Shown: in pieces, positions 12,501 through 22,348 of the stretch
How positions within the stretch are numbered: position 1 is the first letter of the stretch
Layout of the letters: the number at the start of each line of letters is the position of its first letter
Source of the DNA: Bugula neritina
Lineage: Eukaryota; Bryozoa; Gymnolaemata; Cheilostomatida; Bugulidae
NCBI GenBank assembly: GCA_964035545.1
Contig: OZ037767.1
Span: 1,988,680-2,052,679 of the forward strand
DNA: 64,000 nucleotides
Direction of reading: 5' to 3'
Translations under genes and position numbers: made by a program
Notes under the pieces: generated by a model
Seen by the model: the letters and a program-made list of their open reading frames with translations, nothing else
Database searches by the model: none
Told to the model about the DNA's origin: nothing

Positions 12501-12847
12501 GCAAGTTCTGGCTCAGAGAGACGGCACAGTAATCGATGCCCAGAAGGAAACCAACCAATTACAGGAGGTTATACAAGAGCTCACTGACGAACGAGATTTA
12601 CTCAGACAAAATCTGCAAAAATTGCACAATTCGGAGAAGGAGCATTTAAAGAATAGTGAAAAGTATGGTTTGTCTAACTTTTAGTAATGGTTACCTTTGA
12701 GAATAGAACTGAAAGTTTAGAAAATATCAGTTATATTTAAAGTGTAGGCTGAGATTTAACTTCTATGATTTTAGGCTCCAAAGGCACGTAAGCGTGCTGC
12801 AGAAGAAGTTGAAAAGAATTTCTCACGGTGACTTGGGCTCAGTATAG
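516..12847 (+). CDS. MIPOL1: MIPOL1 (mirror-image polydactyly 1 homologue), 3' nine exons
   Basis: Coiled-coil protein gene, truncated at its 5' end by the window edge. Exons: 516-643, 1101-1206, 1768-1909, 2366-2411, 2911-3054, 3317-3403, 12009-12103, 12432-12662, 12775-12847 (TAG). All junctions are GT-AG and the phases agree, giving about 349 residues. Seen in the sequence: heptad-rich E/K/Q/R blocks such as SRLLQEIDLLKDQNRK, MMGRLKLANEERDRAL, LVNERDAALRK and YYGLHKALSKEQSWKEQ. These follow human MIPOL1 block by block and in order (for example LLKELDILRTSNKK, VMSRLQLAIEERDEA, LIEERDAALSK, YYSLHKSLSQEENLKDQ). The C-terminus (LQRHVSVLQKKLKRISHG) also matches. The family's biochemical role is poorly known; it is predicted to be a coiled-coil scaffold. 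The exon 2/3 junction could instead use a donor at 1200 with an acceptor at 1763. The exon 6/7 intron is 8.6 kb and full of repeats. Confidence 0.9.
950..1100 (+). repeat. 19-bp minisatellite ending in the MIPOL1 exon 2 acceptor
   Basis: Unit is roughly TTCTATTTATAGACATCCG. From 1006 to 1100 the TATAG/TTAAG ends fall at 1024, 1043, 1062, 1081 and 1100, exactly 19 bp apart. The last is the true acceptor before GTGTCTGAGG. More degenerate copies extend left to about 950. Confidence 0.85.
1663..1741 (+). repeat. tRNA-derived sequence (SINE head or tRNA relic)
   Basis: An A-box-like TAGTGTAGTGGATAAAGGC is followed about 40 bp later by a B-box-like GGGTTCTACCCC, in a stretch of tRNA size. The anticodon stem does not pair properly and the T stem is imperfect, so it is not an intact tRNA gene. 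It lies in MIPOL1 intron 2, just before the exon at 1768. Confidence 0.5.
2424..2692. repeat. 25-bp tandem repeat in MIPOL1 intron
   Basis: About ten copies of TACTATGAATTATACTAGTATATAT-type units. Each unit holds the dyad ATACTAGTAT, and one copy near 2470-2490 is inverted (AATTCATAGTAATA), so the array can fold into cruciform-like hairpins. It lies directly after the exon at 2366-2411. Confidence 0.85.
4131..4450. repeat. 19-bp tandem repeat (ACAATATACAGAGTATAAC)
   Basis: About eleven near-perfect 19-bp units from 4131 to 4345, with variants ACAACATAC and ACAATATAC, followed by degenerate ATAATATA units to about 4450. Long reverse-strand open frames across 4110-4586 (repeated YIVLYSVYC-like peptides) are translations of the repeat. 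A 19-bp unit keeps cycling the frames, so all three stay open. Confidence 0.9.
5290..5477. repeat. Long near-perfect palindrome (MITE-like hairpin)
   Basis: Arms of about 94 bp (5290-5383 and 5384-5477) are reverse complements with only a handful of mismatches, for example AATCGTAATTTG against CAAATTACGGTT. They meet at the self-complementary ACACATGTGT with no loop. Size and structure suit a foldback or MITE element. I did not find a clear target-site duplication. Confidence 0.85.
6296..6362. repeat. Short AT-rich tandem repeat, about 21 bp
   Basis: Three imperfect copies of TACACTATAATTTATTACAA. A degenerate relative occurs at about 6215-6235. It lies in MIPOL1 intron 6. Confidence 0.6.
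7033..7200. repeat. Imperfect long palindrome (second MITE-like hairpin)
   Basis: The left arm (about 7033-7111) contains TTTACTACTTT, AATATATTGGACA and TGTATCCAT. The right arm (about 7124-7200) contains ATGGATAAAATATTGTCC, AATATATT and AAAGTAGTAAA in mirror order. The centre, around AGAGTTATAAATTGACTG, pairs AGAGTTA with TAACTCT. It is more diverged than the palindrome at 5290 and unrelated to it in sequence. Confidence 0.7.
12321..12431 (+). repeat. 26-bp minisatellite ending in the MIPOL1 exon 8 acceptor
   Basis: Five units of about TTCTGTAGGTTACACCTAGT. The TGTAG ends lie at 12327, 12353, 12379, 12405 and 12431, exactly 26 bp apart. The last is the true acceptor, and exon 8 itself begins with the same GTTACAC. 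A degenerate relative occurs near 12180-12210 (CTGCAGGTTACACCTATTC). Confidence 0.9.
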
Positions 12848-13404
12848 AATCAGCTGCTATGATGTGTACAGTGACCATGACCTCTTCACTTACTCATATT
12901 GGATCTCAAATACCTTAACATTACGTATATCTGTGATTGCACTATGCATTTTTGAATTCAAGATTAAATATTTACAGATTTATGATATTAAACTGAGCCT
13001 TTGACTGTTAATTATTTTAGTATAATTTAATGACATCTAATTCAACAAAGCTGCCACACTCCTTATATGCAACTTTTCTCTCTTTTAGAGATTATAAACT
13101 TTCTGAATTATGCATGTTGTCTGCCAGTATCTTCCAAAATGCAGAATTATGCCCTGAATTGACTGCTTGGAAATTAGAAATCCTTCTAAAGTGTGTGTTC
13201 ATAATTTAATTTATTTGGATTTATATATTTTATATAGCTTGATAGAGTTTTGCATGTTTTTTATGAAGCGAGTGCCTTATATATTGACCTGTGATGTAAC
13301 AATCCCCTCCTTCAATTTTCTCCGCATTGTCACTGTTGGAAATTTATTGTGACTAAATAATTATTATAGTTGCTAATTATTTATACTTGTATGCTCTCTC
13401 TTGT

Positions 13405-13410
13405 AATAAA
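13405..13410 (+). terminator. Candidate MIPOL1 polyadenylation signal
   Basis: AATAAA about 560 bp after the MIPOL1 stop codon, the clearest canonical hexamer before the transposon begins. Position only; the cleavage site cannot be seen. Confidence 0.35.
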
Positions 13411-13605
13411 GCTAATTAAAAATTGAAAATTGACACATTTTTTTGAGAAGTAAGTAAATATTTTCAATAATAAAAGCATAGTCATTGTAAGCATATATGA
13501 TGCTTTTTGTGTTGTATAAATTATTTATGATGTCATTTAGATAGCACCTGATGAAAGCCGAGACCTTCTGTTTTAATGGCATTTAGTCCTTTTCCGATAG
13601 AAAGA

Positions 13606-13715
13606 ATACTTTATATTCTTTCTCTTGTGTGTATTGTTATGGCTGAGTCATGCATTGAACAATGTACATGACACTAATACAATTTGAATCATCATGCATT
13701 TGCGTAGGTCCTTAA
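13606..13715. repeat. 110-bp direct repeat, left copy
   Basis: By eye identical base for base to 17551-17660, from ATACTTTATATTC to TGCGTAGGTCCTTAA. It lies immediately outside the proposed left end of the Mutator-like element. Confidence 0.95.
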
Positions 13716-14434
13716 GGCTGGACTATGATTAAAAATTAAGAAATTGTGGTCAATTTGGCCATATTTGGATTTTACTATGCATAAAAACTCTAAAATTTCC
13801 AGATTCGAGTGATGTGATTCTTTTTGATATTCTACTTTTCTTTCTATTAAAATTGTGTATTTAAAGTTACCCCTTTGTTGCAACTGGTGTGAAAAACAAA
13901 AAAAATGCAGCCATAATCACTAACTTTAGCACCATTGTTAACTGTTTTCAACTCGGCATTCTCAGTTGCACTGTACAGCATTAGTTTCAGAAAAGCCTAC
14001 TTTACTAATGGGCAGTGTATAACACCTCTCAGTAAGCGCATTGAGGCAAAACAAAGATAATTGATTTAGCATAGTTTTGTCGGATTTTATTACCCTGACC
14101 CCGTGACCCGCGATTCACTTCATTTATTGGCTGTGCTTATCGCGTGATCTGTGACGCACATCCTGTTTGCCAAAACGAACAAAGAAGCTACACGCAATAT
14201 TCCAAACTGCCAAAACAATCTGATAATTTACCATCAATCCTTCATCTAGATCTTCTACAACCGGTGAAAATAAAGAGAAGACATATTTGACTTTATATTT
14301 ATCAACATTTTGTTTTACGAAGTGCCGTGATTTACTTATTTTGACATTAGTAATATTACATAATATTTATATTCGTACCGACTCGTTATATAAGTCTCTA
14401 ACATAGCAGCACGTATACTACAGACACAGTAAAC

Positions 14435-16426
14435 ATGCCTAAGGTTAAAAAAAGGCAGTTTCGAGGAAATCAGTACAGAAAAGCTGACCCAGTACTAGAT
14501 ATTACTACTAGTACTACTACTACGACGCCTGCAAGTGCTACGACGCCTGCAACTGCAAGTGCAACGACGCCCACAACTACGCCTACTACTAGACCACCCA
14601 TGACGATTACTACTACTACTACTACTACTATTGCCGGCACCGCTACGCCAGTTATCGCTACTACTATTAGTAACACTAATGTAACTAACTCTACTGCACA
14701 TCTAAGTGCATCTACAAGCTTTTCAGTTAGTACTATGGACTTTCAATTGGAGCCCCAGTCTGCTGCATCTGACCATCAACTTATACCACCGACTGCCTCC
14801 AGCTCTTTGAGTCTGACTAGTGATGCTACACCTACAGTTACCGGCACTACTCCTGCTGCAACTGCCAGCTCTGCTAAACTAAATGATCAGCTAAGTACTT
14901 CAAATTTCTTATTTAGTTCTGCAAATTCTCAGCCTGACAGTATTATAGTGCAGACTAAGTTAGTTTTAGAACTTATGGGTAGGTTGTCATCTGGTAGTAT
15001 TGCTTGTAAAGATCACCCTGCTATGTCCTTGCGAATTAGTGTAAAATGCCATAGTGGAATTGTACCAGCTTTTGATTTTACCTGTTCTGTTTGTGGTGTT
15101 CTTATTGAAAGTAGTGTAATGAGTGATCGTGATGTAGATCATAGGTTTTCTTTGAATACTCGGTTGGCTTTTGGTACAACCTTGGCAGGTGGGCATAGAA
15201 GTACTGCTGCAACTATTTCTGCTCATCTAGGTTTGCCCCCACCTGTCGCTTTTAGTGAGTGGGCCAAGGATGTAGAGCGACTTGGTAACATTACTAAGGA
15301 GCTAGCTAGTAAGTCAATGGACCAGGCTGCCAGGGAAGCTGCTAGTATGAGTAACAGTAGTGATATAACAGTATCTTGTGATGGTACCTGGCAGCGTAGG
15401 GGCTTTAGTAGTAAGAATGGGGTAGCTACTGTTATTACCCATTCAGTAGGAAAACCAGGTAAAGTAGTTGATACTGAAGTTCTCTCTAGTTATTGTTTTA
15501 CATGTGCCAGTCATAAAGATAGTATACCACCAGAGCATAGTTGTGTCAAAAATCATGAGGGTTCAGCTGGTGGTATGGAGCCGGTAGGTATGGTTAGAAT
15601 TTTCAGGAGGTCAGTCGAGAAGAGAGGAGTACGGTTTGTAAAATATTTAGGGGATGGAGACTCCAAGTCTTATAGTGCTGTAAGTAAGGCCCAACCCTAT
15701 GGCCCAGATGTTGTTGTTGAGAAACTTGAATGCGTAGGTCATGTGCAAAAGCGAATGGGCAAGCTTTTATTAGATAAAGTGCAGCAATGTAAGGGAAAAG
15801 AGTTTTATTGGGAAGGCCGTAAGTATAAAGGTATAGGAGGTAGTGGTAAGTTGCATAAAGCTGCTATAAAGAGAATTCAGGGTCATTATGGAGCAGCTAT
15901 TAGGAATAATGTAGGAAACTTAGAGGGTATGAAAGCAAGCATTTGGAGAATATGGCATCATAGGAATAGGAATCATAGCTCATGTGATAATTCTTGCCCG
16001 GCAGTAAATGGTAGTGGTGATGGTAATTCGAATAGTCTCCCACCTTTTGTACTAGAAGAGATAAAACCGGTTTTTGAAGCTCTTACAGCCGATTCTCTGC
16101 TTTCAAAATGCTTGCATGGGGGTACACAAAATAATAACGAGTCTTTTCATAGGATAATTTGGTTACTTTGCCCTAAAGTGCAGTTTGTGCAGAAGCCTAG
16201 GTTAGAACTTGCTGTCAACTGTGCTGTCTTACAATTCAATGATGGTAGTACTGCTCTTGCTGCTGTTTATGATATTTTAGGAATAACGATTGGAAAACAG
16301 CTGGTAATGCACACCCACAAAAAAGATCTGCAGAGAATAAAGGCTTCCAAGAGACGGGCCACCTATCAAAGAGCAACAATAGCCAGACGACCTGACCGGA
16401 GTGACTACCAAGCTGGAGCTTTTTAG
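14435..16426 (+). CDS. Mutator-like transposase (Mutator-like transposase domain family)
   Basis: Single uninterrupted 663-codon ORF from ATG to TAG. Residues about 25-170 are a Thr/Ala/Ser-rich low-complexity region encoded by ACT/ACG/GCA triplet runs. A Cys/His-containing segment (CHSGIVPAFDFTCSVCG) follows at about 205-221. The catalytic core begins near 312 with SCDGTWQRRG (D316), then YLGDGDSKSY (D407/D409), ECVGHVQKRMGKLL, and CLHGGTQNNNESFHRIIW (E569). This spacing suits the DDE nuclease fold of the Mutator-like transposases often annotated in molluscs and cnidarians. The enzyme would cut and join transposon ends in the nucleus. The frame is intact, so recent activity is possible. The reverse-strand valine-rich and serine-rich frames at 14470-14701 are shadows of the triplet repeats. 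Confidence 0.85.
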   Translation: MPKVKKRQFRGNQYRKADPVLDITTSTTTTTPASATTPATASATTPTTTPTTRPPMTITTTTTTTIAGTATPVIATTISNTNVTNSTAHLSASTSFSVSTMDFQLEPQSAASDHQLIPPTASSSLSLTSDATPTVTGTTPAATASSAKLNDQLSTSNFLFSSANSQPDSIIVQTKLVLELMGRLSSGSIACKDHPAMSLRISVKCHSGIVPAFDFTCSVCGVLIESSVMSDRDVDHRFSLNTRLAFGTTLAGGHRSTAATISAHLGLPPPVAFSEWAKDVERLGNITKELASKSMDQAAREAASMSNSSDITVSCDGTWQRRGFSSKNGVATVITHSVGKPGKVVDTEVLSSYCFTCASHKDSIPPEHSCVKNHEGSAGGMEPVGMVRIFRRSVEKRGVRFVKYLGDGDSKSYSAVSKAQPYGPDVVVEKLECVGHVQKRMGKLLLDKVQQCKGKEFYWEGRKYKGIGGSGKLHKAAIKRIQGHYGAAIRNNVGNLEGMKASIWRIWHHRNRNHSSCDNSCPAVNGSGDGNSNSLPPFVLEEIKPVFEALTADSLLSKCLHGGTQNNNESFHRIIWLLCPKVQFVQKPRLELAVNCAVLQFNDGSTALAAVYDILGITIGKQLVMHTHKKDLQRIKASKRRATYQRATIARRPDRSDYQAGAF

Positions 16427-16473
16427 AGATGAAATTTCAATAAACCCTCAACTTTGAAGATAAGTTAACTTTG

Positions 16474-16735
16474 TTACTTCGCCCCCAAAGTGAAAATTTT
16501 ACAAAAACCTAAGTTTATTTTTGTTGTCAGCTGTTCTGTCGTATAATTCAATGATAATAGTACTGATTTTGTACCTGTTTACTTTGTTTTAGGAACACTG
16601 ATTGTGAAGCAGTTTGCCATTTATACCCACAAAAAGATCTTCTAATAATAGTGAGTTCCCGCCACAAAGCCCAGCAGTCTGGCCAAAGTATTACAAGACT
16701 GGAGTTTTCTGGAGATAGAACTTCACTAAATTTAT
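16474..16735 (+). pseudogene. Decayed tandem duplicate of the transposase 3' end
   Basis: Sequence after the stop codon repeats the last quarter-kilobase of the ORF (about 16165-16426) at clearly reduced identity. TTACTTCGCCCCCAAAGTG matches TTACTTTGCCCTAAAGTG, TACAATTCAATGATGGTAG becomes ATAATTCAATGATAATAG, and CACAAAAAAGATCTGCAG becomes CACAAAAAGATCTTCTAA. Stops and frameshifts make it non-coding. It looks like an old internal duplication, or the fusion of two related elements. Confidence 0.8.
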
Positions 16736-16799
16736 AATTTATTCTGTAATTTTTTTTGAAATCATGCAAATACAACTAAGATTTTGAAATGAGATCATA

Positions 16800-17190
16800 T
16801 CGATTGATAAATTTTTCGTCATTGAATTTTTTATTTGTGTATTTTCGGTTGTTACAGTAGTAAAATTATTGCTTCTCCTATAGGTTTTATGCTATTTTTA
16901 TGAAATTTGGAGTATAATATGATGAGATGTGCTTCTAACAACCATGCCAAAATAATATATATTTAACTTGTAGGTTTCAAGATATAGTCATTTCAATTTA
17001 TTGAATTTTCGTCCTCAATTTTCTCATTTGTATGTTTTTTCGGTTGCTACGATAGTAAAATTCTATCTCCTCCTACAATTTTTGACCTACCCATATGAAA
17101 TTTGGAACATAATATGCTTAAATGTATATCTAGCAACCCTACCAGAATTGGGCATGTGCATGTAATAGGTTTCAAGATATGGTCATCTCA
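16800..17190. repeat. Two diverged copies of an about 200-bp unit in the transposon 3' region
   Basis: 16820-16985 and 16999-17180 share, in the same order, ATTTGTGTATTTTCGG / ATTTGTATGTTTTTTCGG, GTAGTAAAATT / GATAGTAAAATT, ATGAAATTTGGA, ATAATATG, CTAACAACC / CTAGCAACC and GGTTTCAAGATAT. A subterminal tandem duplication within the element. Confidence 0.75.
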
Positions 17191-17550
17191 ATACATGGTA
17201 CCTGCTAAAAATCTAGAACTCCGGCGAAAAGTGCATAGATCTTGTTATCTAGTAAACCTAGAAGGCTAAATGTGGTAGGGGTTCTAGATAAATATGTTTT
17301 GCTTCAAATTGTGGAGTTGGAGCAGAATTGAAATATTATTCTAGGAGAAGATAACTCTTTAGTGCACTCCGGCCAAAATCGCTATAATTTAACCTTGACC
17401 TCTGAAATTGTGGGGGGGTGTGGGTAGGCCCATGGTTAGGAACATATCAAAATTTGAGGTCAGTAGGGCTATTATTTTTCAAGATATGGCCAATCAAGTG
17501 GAAAATCAGAGTCCTGCATTGAACAATGTACTTTATATTTTATATACTTT

Positions 17551-17660
17551 ATACTTTATATTCTTTCTCTTGTGTGTATTGTTATGGCTGAGTCATGCAT
17601 TGAACAATGTACATGACACTAATACAATTTGAATCATCATGCATTTGCGTAGGTCCTTAA
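17551..17660. repeat. 110-bp direct repeat, right copy
   Basis: Identical to 13606-13715. A further fragment, TGCATTGAACAATGTAC, at 17515-17531 repeats part of it (17596-17612), so the right flank carries one and a bit copies. Confidence 0.95.
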
Positions 17661-20600
17661 TGGAACAACACATTTAGCTACAAACATAATTGTTGGAATG
17701 GCATTTTTACTTTACAAAATTCTTCACTTGCTTAATAGAACACAGCTTATAATAGTTTTAAAAACGATAAAGATATTCAAGTGAAAATTAAATTGTTTTA
17801 AAATTTCTCATTAATAATTCAGCTAATATACTAATCATTACTTTCTATTGGTGCTTGGTAAACTGCTACAAAAAGCTTAAAGCATTTTCTTTAGAATTAG
17901 CAATAGTTACTGTATTAAGAGCAGTATTTTCTATAATACCAAAAACATTGTAACAGAGCTCATAAAAAGGGTGGGCCACACTCAATTGGAAAATTAAAAT
18001 TAGATAGCAATAGGTAAGGATAAAAGCTTTCTGGAATATCAAATCACCCAAAATTAAGGCTTGCAAGATTAAATATGAGAGTAGTGTGGGCATACAATGT
18101 ACACAAATCCTTTGTTGACTTTTAGGATGAGGGGCTGTATCGGCAATAAATAGGCGGAATGAATTCCGTGAGCATAGCATCACACCAACGTAGCACCCCA
18201 GTGTAATGTTATATGAGGCTTTCAATCTAGTATCTTAGGAACGGTAAAAATCACGCCCTGGTGAAGAAATTGATCCCATATTGCCCGTTCACATCATCAT
18301 TTTGAAATGTAAACGTGCTGAACGGAAAAGTAAATATATTAACTTTGAAAATAATGGTATTTTATTCAACAAGAAAATTCCATCTTTGGCTTACTGCTAT
18401 TTAAGGAGTGTTTAAAAAAGTCCTTTCAATTAGTTGGTACTATAATATTATATCAAAAAAATTTGAAAGAAAATTAACATTTCTTTTAAATTTAATTTAA
18501 CTCAGCAATTCAGTTATACATAAAAATCAACTTGGTTATATCTCATTATAACTATTTTCAAACAAGCAAACTTAAATGAGTTATATAATATAGACAATAT
18601 TCTATGCTAATGAAAATATTTGGATATATGTATTATGTTCTCGAATTATCAACTGTTAAGAAACTGCAAGAAACTGTGATAGTTGCACATAGGTGTTACC
18701 CGATTATAACATAATCATACAATGAGAGCACAGTCTAAGGTGTGAATCTAGCTTAGGATGAGCTTTCACTATGTGGCACTTGAAAGAAAGTGTCAGTATT
18801 TGGGTTGGTGTTAATGCATTCATTTGTAGCTTCCTCATGCTTCAAGAGGAACACCTGCAGACAAGTGACAACAGGTTCCCCCTGTCAGTTCTCATTCATG
18901 TGACCAGTGAAAATGATACATGCATGATATCAAGAAAAGCCACTGTCAAAACTGTAGAAATGCCATGCAAGTGCCGCATAGTGCTTTTGTATTTGAGATT
19001 TTTAAATTTAAATTTTCCGTCAATGAAAAGCAGGCGAGCTCAATTTCATATGTGTATTTTGTATCGAGTCACCATGATTATATTTGTACATGGAAATTAT
19101 GAATGTATGTTTACTTTTATAGCGTCTAGTATATTATAAAATAGAAATGCTTATGTGTCTAATTGCCGGAAATATAATTATTAGCAATATTATATCATAT
19201 TGCTTGAACTTCTTCTTGGGAATTTGACTGTTATTACAGTTTAATAATCTTGATAAGCATTTCTTCAATATGAAACAGTAAATACATATAATCTGGCTTA
19301 GATAGAGTTGTATTTTTTAAATTACTAATTTCCAATCCAACTATTTCTTTAAATAAGAAAATACAGAATTGTAAGATTGTAACTATACGTATGTTTTAAC
19401 TGAGTTATGAACAATTTTGGAATGCAGCCTTATATACTTTAACATTTATTCAGGGCTAGAAATTTAACAATACAAGTAGCATTTGTAAAATATCATATAA
19501 TATAATAATATATTATATAATGTAAGATATCATATAATGAAGTATTATATTATATAATACAGTAATATATTATACAACGTAATATATTATATAATGTAAC
19601 AATATATCATATAATGTGAGAGTATTTATATAATATAATATAAGCTATATAAAATAATAACATGTAATTCATAATATATTGCAGCATTATTTTCCTAGAA
19701 TGTAACACGTGGCAAAGAAAATGAATAAATTATGAATTCATTTCTAAGGCCAGAGCTAATCGTCTGATGGCCAAAGTCTTGTATAACCATACACTATTTA
19801 GTCTGTTGATATTATATACATGTATTCTTCAGGTGTTTTCTGGGTATTCATTATCTACCTAAAGTACTTTGTTAAATGTTTACCAAATATAAACTAAAAG
19901 TTCTCAGCACCAATGCAACGAATCTGCTCTTTTTATGAGTAGATGATGACAATATTTTAATATATTAATTACATTGCAATGTAGTAGGTATAATGTAATA
20001 TAGCAGATACAAAGTAAAATATCAGATATATGTAGATTATTGGTAAACATTTCAATCATAAAAACGTGTACACTTTCCAGCCTTTTTGAAATGCTGTTGC
20101 CGGTATATATTTCAACCAAAATCAACTAGATTTCTGTACCAGTCTTTGATACTCATAATAAAATAGTAATAGTAAGGTATGAGCTTTTTATTTGTATAAG
20201 TTTGAATGCTGTAGCTGTTGGTTTAGCAGCTGACATGTTATCTCCCCTGATAAACGCACTATTATGTAAAAGCAAATTAACTCTTTGTTTCGCAGCTTAA
20301 AATTCTTCAACTACTCATACAAGCAGTTAAAACAGCGTATATTATATATGTACATGTGTAAGTATTGGCAGTGTAAGTATGCATCTTATATTTACAGTAT
20401 AATAGATTAATATTGAATAAAAGTTGAAATATTTTAATTGCACTGTTTTATCTATATTTTAGATTAAGATTTCTATTTGAAAAAATTCTGAATTAGAAAA
20501 ATGTTAAAGCTTTTGATTTTAAATTTGATAAAAGCGCAAAAAGTTAAATATCTCAATTTTCACATTATTATTTTAAAGTTGTGAAAAAATTCAATCCAAG

Positions 20601-20822
20601 AGATGACTATAAAAATGACATGTTTTCTATTTAGTGTATTCATTTTCTCACAATGTTGGGTATAAGTACATTATAGAGTATGCAAGCTTAGCTGGTTTTT
20701 ATGCCTCATACAGCACTTGTTCTAAATTAGCTTTTATCTAAACTCTGTCGCTAACAAACATTAACTTTTATCAAACTGTGTGAGAAACTTGAGGAAAATC
20801 AGAAGATGATAAGATAAAGTCC

Positions 20823-20900
20823 CTCTTGAGATTCAAACTCAAGTCATTCTAATAACTCAGTCCACTCGCCTCCATTATTGCTCAGTCGGCTGCGTGCTTC
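20823..20900 (-). repeat. tRNA-derived sequence with an intact T arm
   Basis: On the reverse strand a perfect 6-bp stem CTTGAG/CTCAAG encloses the 7-base loop TTTGAAT (20825-20843), the geometry of a tRNA T arm. Upstream is an A-box-like TGAGCAATAATGG. There is no convincing acceptor stem, so it is a SINE head or tRNA relic rather than a gene. Confidence 0.5.
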
Positions 20901-22246
20901 AGCCATCGGAACTGCAGTGCAAATAAATTGTAAAATATTATATTTGTTTTGGCTAATATTTGTGCTACTGTCTTGAATTTAGCATAAATTATAGGGCTAC
21001 AAATTAATATGAAAGTATTTTTTTTCAAGTTATTTATAAAATTAAACAAGAACAATTAGTTTAGTTGTACCAAGAGGAAGTGTGTTTTTACTTTATTAGC
21101 TAATTTTGAGAAAAGTCCGTACAATATATTTACAACTTTGTGTATTAAAACTCAATAAAATGTTATACAAATTTTGCAAAATGTTACAATTTTCAAACAG
21201 CAAAAGTTGGTGATATTTTCAAGCTATAGATAACTACCCAATTCTGAGGAGCCTATGCCAGATCTACTATTGAATTAATTATTTTGTGTAAATAGATTAG
21301 TAGTTGTGTTTCTTTCTTTATCATTAATTATATCTTTCAATTAGCCAACTAATTACATTTCCAGACCGGAGGGAGGGAGATATTTTTGTTAAGATTGTCA
21401 CGGAGTTGCCCATGGCAGTTGGCTGCAGTATGTTATACAAGAGTGTTCCCTTGAAATGAGCATTAGCCTAGTTGTGTTTTCACTTTAGCCATGGAGCTCC
21501 TGTAGCTCACAAGCAGTGGTCAAAGTTAGGGGGTCCGAAGGGTGTACCCCCACCATTTTTTCTAGACCTTCACCATTTCTTACTTAAAGTTTTTAGCAAA
21601 ACAGATTTTAAGTTCACAAATAAAATAATGGAGTTATACAAGTTGATGGTGAAAAGAATAATTAGTACAAGAAAATAATGTTGTTATGGAGTGTATACCT
21701 TCTATACGCTATAAAATTCTTTTTATAGCAAAAAAAAGTTTTTTCATTTATATTAATAAAGTCCACACAATACGTTGTCATACTTATAAACCTTTTCATG
21801 TTTTCAAGTGTTCTGTGGTCACTCTATTGCGACACATAACAGTTTTTAAAATAAAGGATTTGATGCCTTAGCTTCATGGATATTTGGTTATTATACAGTA
21901 AACAAATATTGTGTTCTAATTATAGTAACATTTGTTTAAAAAGTAATAACATTGTCCTACAAATATAGATTGGCTTCGTGATTAACAAAGACATTACAAT
22001 GTATTGAAAGTTTTCATACTACCAATTATTCTTATATAAATATAAAATATATTTTGTCGTAAAAGTCAAAGTAAAAATAAAGTTTCCAAATAAATAAAAA
22101 ATTTAGAATTGAAAAGCCACTTAGAAATTTAGCTTGGATAATAATAAGTATTTAAATTTTTGTAGAATGTCAAATTTCAGTATTTTACGAGAGGGGGATA
22201 AACATCGTGTCACTAATTTATGACTCTTTACTAGTTGCTAGGAAAG

Positions 22247-22348
22247 AGTTGCTGCTCTCAGCTATCTACTATACGACAGGGCTCTTGGCGCCAAGACGGT
22301 TACCCTTATCTGGAAATGGCCACCACAGGCGAACATGCCAGATAAGGT
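22247..22348 (+). other. GC-richer island: orphan exon or regulatory element
   Basis: About 100 bp near 50% GC in an AT-rich spacer. It contains the perfect palindrome CTTGGCGCCAAG (22284-22295) and an inverted pair CCTTATCTGG (22304-22313) / CCAGATAAGG (22338-22347), each a GATA-factor core. Read forward it is also open between GCTAG and GTGAAT as 34 codons containing ALGAKTVTLIWKWPPQ, a splice-compatible exon of no family I know. The two readings cannot be separated from sequence alone. Confidence 0.4.

Larger units (their letters stand above)
13716..17519 (+). mobile_element. Mutator-like DNA transposon
   Basis: About 3.8 kb containing one transposase ORF. The ends are inferred from an imperfect terminal inverted repeat: GGACTATGATT near 13720 and, read on the reverse strand, GGACTCTGATT near 17513. 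Both are followed by TTGGCCATAT within about 35 bp. The sequences just outside do not show a clear 8-11 bp target duplication. Instead a 110-bp direct repeat lies on both sides. The left non-coding part (13716-14434) has a GC-richer promoter-like stretch at about 14095-14170. The element separates MIPOL1 from FoxA. Confidence 0.7.

Noticed and set aside
14470-14701. Valine-rich and serine-rich reverse frames
   Set aside because: Antisense of the ACT/ACG triplet runs in the transposase gene.
18771-19139. 122-codon forward frame as a gene
   Set aside because: No start context, domain, splice context or known relative; a second frame inside it is equally open.
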